In this document: positions 54,846 to 64,000 of the stretch, piece by piece
How the letters are laid out: every line of letters starts with the position of its first letter
Position numbering within the stretch: the stretch's first letter is position 1
DNA from: Leptodactylus fallax
Taxonomy: Eukaryota; Chordata; Amphibia; Anura; Leptodactylidae
Direction of reading: 5' to 3'
Assembly (NCBI GenBank): GCA_947044405.1
Contig: CAMRHE010000017.1
Location: 11,805,001 to 11,869,000 of the forward strand
Length of the DNA stretch: 64,000 nt
Notes under the pieces: model-generated
What the model was told of the DNA's origin: nothing
The model's input: the letters and a program-made list of their open reading frames with translations, nothing else
Databases searched by the model: none
Made by a program: the position numbers and the translations under genes

Positions 54846-56815
54846 GCTTTACCATGTGGTGTCCAAAGCCCTGCCCATGTAGAGTGGCCATGGGACACTG
54901 TGTATGGATAGGACTTCAGGCGCAGTGTGGATGCAGCACTGGACACACTATTTTGGGTGGTAGTCGGTAACTACAAGCAGGGATCCTGAGGCGGAGGTCA
55001 CATGTTGCATCCAGGTCTCCTTTAATGCATCCTGTAACGTTATTTGCCTTAGCAGCAGCTGCCTGGCATTGGTTGCTGAGGTTATGTTTAATGTTCCGGG
55101 TTATCTGTGTATTTAACATATGATTGTAAAGTCTTGTTCCAGAAGCATAACCTTACATTTTTCAACGTTAAAGGGGTTGTCTCTTAAGGGCATCCTCTGT
55201 TCATACACCATCTTTGGTCACAGTGGGCAATTACTCTCCTTGGCATCTATATGACCTATCTATGAGTGTAACACATTGGCTCACCTATAGAGATGCACAG
55301 TGTCTGATCCTGCAGCATGCTGCTCTGACTGTGGGTCTTGTGCATGTGCCAGCTCCTGGTCTCTTTAAGGGCCAATGTACGATAAATGCTCCTCACCTCA
55401 GTACCAGGGCGCACTCGGCTTTTAAAGGATCCCACAATGCAACGACCATGAGCAATAAGGTCCTTGATTCTCATAAACTTTGGTGTGTCTATTCTTTTTG
55501 TTAAGACTCTGCTTGTGTTTCTGATCTCATCCTCCTGTTTCCTGCAGTTCCTGACCTCTGCCAGTCTTGACTCTAGCTCCTCCTAACTTTGGTTTGCCTG
55601 CTGTCTTGGTGCCACGACTTGGCATTGCATTCTTGCTCTGTTGATAATATTGACTAGGCCAGGGCATATATAGTTTCTTGCCCTATATGACCTGCTGGAG
55701 GTCAGGGTCTTATTCAGTTAACCAGAACTCAGGTTCTCAATGCATTCCTATGAAAGCCTTGTTTTTCTGAGTTCCATAGCAATACATTGAGGGCCTGAGT
55801 TCTGGTTCACTGAATAAGAACATGACCTCCAACAACTCAGAAGCAGGTCATTTTGGACAGCACCAGGAACTATATCTGCCAAATAACACAAAGTAATTTT
55901 AACCCTCGAAACCACCCCCACTGAAATACTGTACCTACGTAGAAACAAGGGGGCAATCAAAAAGAAATGTGGACTAATTTTTGCAGAGCATACCATCTAA
56001 TGGCCGTATTACAGCAGTCCCCGATGGTTCCTACCAGTATCCGATACTGAACGCCTGTCTTATTTCTGTTTCACGATATATTTTTGGTTGTTTTACTGTT
56101 ACTAAAATCTCAATAGAAAAATCCTCTTTAAAACAGATTTCTCCCTGACAGAGCTATTGCTAGAACGTAATCGAAACTGCGCTAAACCACCATCGTCTCG
56201 GTTATTATGTGAAAACTTCCAGCTTAATAAAACTTTTATATGCTGTCAAAGGTTCTGTATTCCTGTCCTTTATATCCTCGCTGTAGACGTAGAAATCCAG
56301 CAATTCAGTCTATTCCGAGCGTACTTTATCAGCATAGCGTTTTATTAGGGAGTGATGGGTATTTGCCACTATATAACCGCCATATTAGATCATCGCACTG
56401 ATTTCCGTACTATTCATTTCTCTTATTTATATTTCCAGGAGTGGATTCCCGCAGAGCGACAACCGTGGTCAGGGGTGAGGAATAATCGCTTGGCTGAGAA
56501 ATCACAGAAAAACTTTCCATATATGTTTGGGAGTCAATTACTGTAAGTGTATGTAAATGGGAATACAATTGTTAAAGAAAAACTGCTACGTCCACCATTT
56601 TTATGGCTCTAGTGCAAAAAATGTAGAAATTTTTGTAAATGGTTTTTGGTGTGTGTTTTCATGGTAACAGATTACAAATACATTTTGTAGTCTGCAAGCC
56701 AACCCACCAGCCACCCGTAATAATAATTGGTTAGATGTAAAGGCAGAATATGGCGCTCTAGGTGATCGCCTTACCCTGCTCCTTCCCAGGAATAAAGTCA
56801 GAATGAGGGAGGTCT
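54846..56815. other. Intergenic, possibly including old retroelement sequence
   Basis: 55500-55670 is pyrimidine-rich and similar in texture to 46380-46560. 55690-55860 contains an inverted pair (AGGTCAGGGTCTTATTCAG against CTGAATAAGAACATGACCT). No gene is supported. Confidence 0.35.
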
Positions 56816-56819
56816 TTTC

Positions 56820-57165
56820 TTTAAAGGGGTTTTCCAGCTCCAAATGCATTTATCACACTGGTGACCTATCCACAGGATATGATATCGGTATCTGATCTGT
56901 GGGGGGTCTGACACCCAGATCCCACAAAAATCGACTGTGCTAGCAGCCTCCAGGAACCAGATGCTATTGTAGTAGGTGAAGCAGCTCTGCTCCTATTTTA
57001 AGTGATGCTGCAGCTCCATCCACTGCATAACGGTAGTGCTGGGAAACTGCAGCTCTGCAACTATTCCTTTAATAGGAGCAGACTGCTTCTTGGAACTGCT
57101 GATCTGTGTGGGGTCTGGGTGTCAGGCGCTCACAGAGGAGATAAGTCCTAAGTATCAAAAATGCA
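56820..57165. repeat. Dispersed MITE copy ('gacctatccacaggatatg' family)
   Basis: TTTAAAGGGGTTTTCCAGC, GTGACCTATCCACAGGATA, GGGGGGTCTGACACCCAG and a right part with GATCTGTGTGGGGTCTGGGT match the other copies. Confidence 0.6.
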
Positions 57166-57595
57166 CTTGGGCTCCTTAATTCAGAAAATTTGAAAGTAAA
57201 ATTTTGAGCTAGAAACAAGCAGACCCACCCACTGCCAGAGAAAAGCAGCTCCAATCTCCACCCTGTAATAGAAAGGTAAGCAGAAAGCTGTAAAAAAAAA
57301 AAAAAAAAAATGCAGGACAGAATTTTGTGAACAGAATCATAGGATCAGTAATTCTTTGCATTGGTAATCCCATTCACAGCAAGCCCTGGCGGCATCAAAA
57401 CAAGGGTGCAGCACAGAGCAAAAAAAATTCTGTCTGACCTATGGTAGCATCATTTGGTGAGCATTTAGACACACACTGTAGATATTTTTTATGTGTTTTT
57501 ATAAGCATGTATTTTTGTCATTGGTGTGACCACTTACCTTATCAGTTTTTCCATACTTACACCCCACCATGCAAATCTGCTATCTCTTTGCATTG
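57166..57595. other. Intergenic, no gene recognised
   Basis: A long A-run lies at 57292-57310. Nothing else. Confidence 0.3.
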
Positions 57596-57599
57596 AACA

Positions 57600-57975
57600 T
57601 CATCATTTATTTATCACTATATTGTAGTGTAGGTTAAAATAATCGTTCCATAAAACTTCCTAGCCCGAATTAAAGGATGCTATCTGCAGAGGTGCCGCAG
57701 CGGCTCCTGAACCCTTCAGCTCCACAACATTATAAAATATATTTTGTTCATGTTGTTGGACCATTAGCCTTTACATTTCCTCCTGACATTTCCGCACACA
57801 GCCTTCCATCAACAGCTCTTTAAATTGCTTGTCTATATCCAATATGAGTTCAATATAGATAGCATCCACATCAGTAGACACCGAGCTTCATGAGAAATCA
57901 TTTTCAGGAGTGTTCCAGCTTTTTACATTATACATCTATGTGAACATTTTCTTAACCTGACATACGCCAAACACT
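57600..57975. other. Candidate conserved non-coding block
   Basis: Repeat-free, with AAAATAATCGTTCCATAAAA, CCGAATTAAAGGATG and CTCTTTAAATTGCTTG. Texture only. Confidence 0.3.
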
Positions 57976-58229
57976 GAAAAAGAAATAGAAAGTCTCTGCC
58001 GGAAGAATCCAAAATTATACATAGATGGAAGGTGAAGAAGATAGGAAATAACCGGTGACTGAAGGTAAATTATGCCCAATGTATATCTATACAATAATAG
58101 CTATCTATAATAGAAGGGTAATATGTCATAAATGGGTGACCCCTGAGATCGATACAGATTGCGAGAATCTTGGTGCCCATTCCCGTTAGAGATGTGACAA
58201 GCACAGCCAGTAGGTTTATGAGATTTCCT

Positions 58230-58350
58230 ATGACCACAGCCAGTTGACTTTAAGGAACTTTTTGGGTTTTTCTATGGATTACACACTTGGCCACAGCCAG
58301 TTGACTTTTAGGAACTTTTTGGGTTTGCCTATGGCTGACGCACTTGGCTA
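58230..58350 (+). repeat. Tandem duplication of a ~64-bp unit
   Basis: CCACAGCCAGTTGACTTT and GGAACTTTTTGGGTTT occur twice, about 64 bp apart, with few differences. Confidence 0.9.
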
Positions 58351-59089
58351 CCAAGTCCTTGTGACATTGTGTCAGGTTTCACATCATGATCAATAGAGGA
58401 GCGTCAAGATCTGAGGTAGTTTGGTGCCACCCCATATCTGTGTGTTACATGACACATCTCCACAGCCCAAAGGATGGTATAGGTAAAGGGACAAAGGCAA
58501 AAACCACACCAGGAGGAAGGGAATGGATCAACAGAAAATTGCCACATTTCTGAGACATGCCTTACTTGAGCTAAAATTTGCTTTCGTGGTGAGAAAAGTG
58601 GGCAGGTTTAAGTAGGACGGTGCAAAACTACATTCCGACAAGTCATACTAACAATTGGCATAGATTCATTTTCTGTCGCTCGGGTAGCCAAAGATGTGCC
58701 ACATTAGGATGCCTTTTAATATATATGTTGTACATTACTCCAGTGTATTGGTATATGAAACCTCCGTGCATGTGCATGTCCATACATATAATGTGCTGTG
58801 GAAAAAATTGCACACCTTGCAATCGCTGCAGCAACTTTATGAACTAGACTATTTTTGCTGCAGCGTATTATCATATATGTACTGCAGCCACATTGTGATG
58901 GAAGGAAAAGAAAAGCCTCGAATGAGACCTGTGCCCAACTAAGCAGTAAGCGCCAACTGGATAAATTTGGCGTAAATTAAAGCACAGTCCTCATCTCGCT
59001 CTCACTTTGTAAAGTTTTGATATTCTTGCAAATATATTGGTTGTTCTTCTATTACTGTTTTGTGTGTTACTCTAATTCATAGAGATGGA

Positions 59090-59435
59090 GAGATAGATAG
59101 ATAGATATGAGACAGATAGATAGATAGATAGATAGATAGGAGACAGATAGGAGATAGAGGTTGGTGAGGGGTTAATACGTAGTGTCATTTAGCATGAGTA
59201 AAACCGCTCCAATTTTTGCAAGATGCTATTTTTTCTCTAATTCAAGTTTTTATTAGTTTCAGAAATGTTTATTTTTTGATTTTTCTGATATATATCCGAA
59301 GTGAGGATTTTAAAGATGGATAATATGAGATAGATATGCAATAAAATAGATGGATAGATATGAGATTAAATATCAGATTAGATAGATATGAAATTACATA
59401 GAAAATAGATAGATATCAGAGATTAGAAGAAGAAG

Positions 59436-59469
<34 letters not shown>

Positions 59470-59668
59470 CAGAGGTGTAGCTATACTGGGGGTAGTGGGA
59501 GCAGTTGCTACTGGGCCTTGGACCCTGAGGAGGCCCCAATGGTCCCCCCTGCCACCTAAAATATACCACTATTCAGTATGGCACAGGGTAGATAGGGGCC
59601 CCATTACAGATTTTGCAGTGCGGCCCAGGGGCTTCAAGTTGATGATAGATAGATAGATAGATAGATAG

Positions 59669-59705
<37 letters not shown>

Positions 59706-59710
59706 TGATA
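59090..59710. repeat. (GATA)n microsatellite region with hAT insertion
   Basis: Runs of GATA/TAGA at about 59094-59155, 59440-59469 and 59643-59704. The latter two are separated by a hAT fragment. Confidence 0.9.
59470..59642 (+). mobile_element. Short hAT fragment inside (GATA)n
   Basis: Starts CAGAGGTGTAGCTATACTGG, close to the CAGAGGCGTAGCTAG terminus, and ends near GGGGCTTCAAGTT with the last part of the right terminus missing. GATA repeats on both sides prevent a unique call of the 8-bp duplication. Confidence 0.65.
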
Positions 59711-59896
59711 GCTATGACATAGATAGATAGAACTACATACAGTGTCCTCTCAGCTACAATTTTTCATAATTTTAGCATTAACTACAAATAATTAAAAATT
59801 AAAACTGCTGCAGGTTAACAAATCTATTGATTATGGTTCACATACATAAACCAGTAACATTGTAATAATCAGTATATGCTGTATATATGTGTGTGT

Positions 59897-59898
<2 letters not shown>

Positions 59899-59940
<42 letters not shown>
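59899..59940. repeat. (TA)n microsatellite
   Basis: Uninterrupted TA run of about 20 units. Confidence 0.9.
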
Positions 59941-59942
<2 letters not shown>

Positions 59943-60199
59943 TGTCTTGCAGTATATTACCCATATGATATAATATGATATAAATTGTTCAGCCTCATTC
60001 AGACTAGTGTTGGCTTTCTGTGTATTTGATGACATACAATCCCATAGGACTTGTGATGTATGAAGATAAGCAGAGCCATCTAGAGGCGGCTTCACATCAG
60101 CACAGGCAGCTCTCAGGACTGTTCACCTCTTATATAGACCTATTCAATGTATTCTTGCTCAACACTCATCCAGATCAGAGTGAAGTATAAGTTGGGCTT

Positions 60200-60405
60200 T
60201 AGGCTGTGTTCACACTCGTGCTGGCTTCAGTTCTGTCAAGGTTCCATTGTTTTTGGTGACAAGTCTAGCGCAGTCTGGAGAGTGATTCTTCCTGTCAGAA
60301 ACACTAGAAACCTGAATGATGAAGGATGTTGGAGGACAGACCTGTCATATATGTTATGTCTCCCTTAAGAATGCCATCCATGATTGTAGTGTGAACAGAA
60401 CCTGA
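60200..60405. repeat. MITE-like repeat with inverted ends
   Basis: Left AGGCTGTGTTCACACTC, right TAGTGTGAACAGAACCTG. Probably a relative of the 'ggttcacac' MITEs; the interior is not alignable by eye. Confidence 0.5.
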
Positions 60406-60619
60406 GGGCAGTGATGCATGTATTCGGCCCCGGAAGCTGAAAACTGAGCAGACTCTGAGAAAACAGACAATTAAAGAGACGGACATGTTCTATCTATTTC
60501 CATTTTGACGGACACAATAGAAATCAATGGACCCATGACTAGGTCTGGACATCCCCATCCCCTTTCAAAGGACCGATCAGCTCTCATAAAATGTCTTTAA
60601 TATTAAATAATTATAATCC

Positions 60620-60915
60620 CTATAAAATGATTCTGGAGCATCTGTTCATATGACACTGCATTGTACTATTCCTCAGTTATTCCTCCTGTAATTGTATGAA
60701 TAAATTGACAATTGGGTGTTACTAGTTGGGGGTGTGTCCCTGCCCAATCTGACTCCATCCAATCAGTGCCGACAATACCAGATTGTGTAGTGACACGCCC
60801 CTTTGCAAGGGGAGTGATAATGGCCAGTTGTCAATTTATTCATATATTTCTTGGAGGAATAACAGAGGAACAGAACAACACTGAGTTATAAGAAAATATG
60901 CTCCAGAATTCTTTC
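60620..60915. repeat. Foldback MITE
   Basis: Ends GATTCTGGAGCATCTG and ATATGCTCCAGAATTC. Inner pairs GAATAAATTGACAATTGG with CCAGTTGTCAATTTATTC and ACTCCATCCAATCAG-type words around the centre. Confidence 0.8.
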
Positions 60916-60954
60916 TATGCGTCCATCAAATGAGAAATTCTTCTGGGAGTTGTG

Positions 60955-61260
60955 AAAAATCACAAAAAAATAAATAGATAAAAATGAACAAAAAATAAAA
61001 CTTCTTAAAATGATCAAAAATTTATTTAAAAAAAATAGATAAAATAAATATTAAGAATAATTATTACAATTCAAGATGTATTTAAAATAGATATAAAATT
61101 AAACAAATATTAATAAAAATGTTTTAATTTATTTCAAAATAAATACAAAGAAATATATTTAATAAAGATTTAAAATTATGAAATAATTTTAAAAAGAAGT
61201 AAAAATAAAAAATATAATTTTGTGCATGTCTGTCCTCCTACAATGAAAAAAAAAATGACA
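60955..61260. repeat. Very AT-rich low-complexity stretch
   Basis: Almost only A and T with AAATA/TTTAAAA words; no gene. Confidence 0.85.
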
Positions 61261-61360
61261 TTGTCTAATAGTGCAGTTTATTTCACAGTCCAGAATTTAT
61301 TGGATTAAGTTTTCTTACTACTTTTTAGCAGTTAAGAAATTTTCCTGGCTCTTTTGTGAT

Positions 61361-61363
<3 letters not shown>

Positions 61364-61392
<29 letters not shown>

Positions 61393-61399
61393 TTTTGAG
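61364..61399 (+). repeat. (TTTA)n microsatellite
   Basis: About nine TTTA/ATTT units. Confidence 0.9.
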
Positions 61400-61499
61400 C
61401 ACAGGAAACGTAAAAATTCCTAATAGTCCTTTTTTTATTTCCACCTCCACGGGCTCCATTGAAGTTCAGTAATCACATAGCTATATATTGCGGTTTGAT

Positions 61500-61725
61500 G
61501 CGATCCATCTTGACATGCTAAAAGCCACAACCTGGTTCTGAACATCTAAGACGCAGATAAACAGGTTTCCTTTGAAAATGAGCAGTTAAAAGCTTATATC
61601 TGTAAAAAGCAAATTGTGTATTCCTCTGCCAGGATTTACTGGTATGGTCCCCACTGATAAGGCCTGACGTCAGGCGGACGGGAATATACAGCAGATTACA
61701 ATGACGTCCAGGCACAAATCTCATC
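61500..61725. other. Candidate conserved non-coding block
   Basis: Repeat-free; ACGCAGATAAACAGG, TCCTTTGAAAATGAGC, GATTTACTGGTATGG and CCTGACGTCAGG, the last containing a full CRE (TGACGTCA). Texture plus one recognisable site. Confidence 0.35.
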
Positions 61726-62675
61726 ATTTCTCTTTGTTTCAGTGGACATTATGTTTTATGGTGTCTTGTTACACCCCCCTCGCATAATGAACAGATCATT
61801 CCGACCTTTCCCTTTAAGGGATTATCAATAATTGTGAGCCGTACAGCTTTGGTGATAGGCAGATGTAGCAGAGCTAGGTTTGTAACTTGGCAAAACTCCT
61901 TGTGTTATCTAAGGTTTTATACTGACCTTGTGTCCACTCTTTTCTTGGCACTCCAAATTTTCATGAGACCAGTTCTTTAAAATATGGTGAATGCTAGCAA
62001 AACCGACAGTCTGCAATTTACTACATATCCACTGGGTGGCCATGCATAGAAACATATAGGACGTACAAGAACTGCTATATGCTAAGAGTAAATGTAAAGA
62101 TTCAGAAACATTTGCAGTATGATCTATATTTTGCATAGTTGCCTATTCATTTGAATGGCTGATATATAATGCTACATCTCCGCTGCGGTATATTGTATAC
62201 TATGTATACAGCTAACTGCCAGGGGATGGCGACATTAGATCCCCGGAGATAAGGTGATTGCCGTGCCAGATTGTATCTTTAAAATGAGCTTGTCTTTTTC
62301 ATTATATTCAGTAAATGTAATACTACACATGGCCTGTAGTGGCCACTGCAGGGGAATTGAGCAGCTCACAACAACTTCCTCTTCCCCTGGGGTTTCAGTA
62401 GCTAGAGCCGAAAGAGTTGTTTATGGTGAGACAACCCTTAAAAGTGAAAGTTGTCAGAAAATGACCTATTATTTAAATCTTTTTTTTTTTTTTTTTTTTA
62501 ACACATTTTAGTGTGTTTTTTTTATTTGTATTTTTTATTTTCCATGTCACTATCTATAAAATGTAAATTCTGTTATTATTCTGCCTCCTAATACACGTAC
62601 ATGTCCTGTTCTGTAGAGATCACTTCCAAGTAGTCACCTCATCACAGACTGGATTACGAAGATTGGTAATGTCTA

Positions 62676-62860
62676 TAGTAATGTGCAGATGTTTTAGGCA
62701 GATGCAGATAAAACACTGCAATGTAAGAATGCTTTCAGAAATGGAAGGGTTAATAGTTTATTTTTGTCAAGTAATAATAAGTGAATGCAGAAAAGAGAAA
62801 TGTAAATCCCATCAATATTTGGTGTGACCTTTGCCCTTCTATGATCTGGTGTTTTTTTTT
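62676..62860 (-). mobile_element. Tc1 3'-end remnant, minus strand
   Basis: On the minus strand: GGTCACACCAAATATTGATG, AAAAATAAACTATTAACCC and CTGCCTAAAACATCTGCAC, the same 3' region as at 22185-22555. No transposase coding part remains. Confidence 0.65.
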
Positions 62861-62884
62861 TTTAACAACCAGATCAGCAGAAGT

Positions 62885-63209
62885 GGGAAGAAGTGGTAGA
62901 GCAGGAAGCCACAAGCTCTTCAATCTGTAGGCTGCAGACCACAGGCTTCCTGCTCTACCACTCATAAAACTTGTAGGCTGCAGACCACATTAGGCCTGTG
63001 GTCTACAAGCAGGGTGGCATAGGGTGTAAGTATCAGTACTTACCTGCCTGCTCCCCAGTCTAGCTTCTTCTTGCTCCCAGCGCACTCTAGTGACATCATG
63101 TACGCCCAGAGCAGGAAATGTTGAGATATAAAGTGGGACCAGGGAGCAGACAGGTAAAGAAATTGACTAATTCTGCTGGTGGGCCCGAGACATCCCAGTC
63201 CGACACTGT
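62885..63209 (-). mobile_element. Possible hAT-like fragment with hairpins
   Basis: The minus-strand terminus CAGTGTCGGACTGGGATG starts at 63209. GTGGTAGAGCAGGAAGCC and GGCTTCCTGCTCTACCAC (62893-62961) form an 18-bp-arm hairpin, and a second hairpin lies at about 62969-63010. The other terminus was not found. Confidence 0.4.
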
Positions 63210-64000
63210 TCACCTATTCACATCTCCAGACTACAGGTTCCTATAGACCGTGTGGCTGCTGTAAAGCAAACCTTTGTACAGCAGCTCAAGAAAGATGGCC
63301 GCCACCATAATCCTGTACAGAAAATAAAACCAGACAAGAAAAAAAGAATAGTTATCCGTATCTGGTTTTCATTTGTAATATATAGATGATAAAGTACATT
63401 CCCTTTAAGCATCCCAAAAATATACACAGGCAGTACATGTGTATCTACCGCATCAGGACTATATAAATCCAAAAATACGCTATAAACCACTTCAATATTT
63501 GTTCCTTTTTCCTATAAAGTGACTTAATGGACATGTAAGAATGGATCTGCTCCCAGCACCTGTACTTTATACCGCCTTCCAGATACCACTTGACTCTTCC
63601 TACTAGGACAAATAAGAAAAGGACATTAATGGATAATAAATTATTGAGCAGAAACGTAAAAGTATTAAGAGCATGGCCTGTAAAATCAGGTTCTTGTGTC
63701 TCGTCGTCTTAAAAGCAACTCAACCAGGTGGAGAATGTCTCCTGCTGCTCGGTCTACTAGATGCCTTGTAACCGATGGCGGAGAGTAAAAGCTTATAAAA
63801 CACACAGGCATCATTTAATAGGATGGGTAAGAAATAGTAGGTTTATTATACATATACCGATGTAGCAGAGATGAAGTTCTCAACTATTTTTTAACATAAA
63901 AAATGAAGCTTGTGTCCACAGCTCCTATGAAGACTTGTGTTTCCATGGTAACGGACTACAAACCCTGTGTTGTCTGATCCTGTAGTCATACTCTTAGGAA
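63210..64000. other. Intergenic, no gene recognised
   Basis: No exon or element boundary seen up to the window edge. Confidence 0.3.

Overview
This is vertebrate, very probably anuran amphibian (frog or toad), nuclear DNA. The evidence is a spliced eukaryotic gene with consensus GT/AG introns, many Tc1/mariner and hAT elements, tRNA-derived SINEs, foldback MITEs, and satellites of a kind I associate with frog genomes. There are no bacterial operons, and almost every long open frame outside the items below is a by-product of tandem repeats. I cannot name the species.

The window holds one recognisable host gene. It is an eight-exon gene on the minus strand (34018 down to 30853) whose exons join in consistent phase into a 282-residue protein. 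The protein has a SprT-type zinc protease domain (HEMCH) and a CxxC-x17-CxxC zinc ribbon, the arrangement of GCNA/ACRC, the germ-cell nuclear acidic peptidase. A TATA box and two CRE-like octamers lie just upstream. A SINE lies in the 3' UTR just before an AATAAA signal. Intron 5 is almost entirely a ~110-bp tandem repeat that runs right up to the splice donor.

The rest is repeat-rich intergenic DNA. 1-9 kb: a non-autonomous hAT element (905-2767) swollen by about 40 copies of a 31-bp minisatellite, a 97-bp satellite array (5104-6793), and a degenerate Tc1 element of apparent DD38E type (7313-8924). 9-23 kb: scattered foldback MITEs, a short hAT with a perfect 8-bp target duplication (15650-16124), a 54-bp coding-like array, and single-copy-looking stretches that could be conserved non-coding elements. 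23.9-27.2 kb: a multi-level nest in which a 2.7-kb hAT element with a perfect 8-bp duplication sits inside an older foldback element and itself carries further insertions. 28.5-30.2 kb: hairpin-bearing repeats, one split by a probable solo LTR. 30.4-34.2 kb: the gcna-like gene. 34.2-35.1 kb: a Sleeping Beauty-like Tc1 fragment with an internal inverted duplication. 38.06-39.62 kb: a complete Tc1 element with an intact 338-residue transposase of DD35E spacing. 43.3-44.4 kb: an internally deleted copy of the first Tc1 family at the edge of a second block of the 97-bp satellite. 44.4-64 kb: more MITEs, microsatellites, minisatellite relics and candidate conserved non-coding blocks.

The most unusual points are the satellite-filled intron abutting its own splice donor, the recurrent pairing of one minisatellite family with one palindrome at three separate loci, and the nested hAT locus. 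Family names rest on visible motifs, termini and target duplications; no database search was possible.
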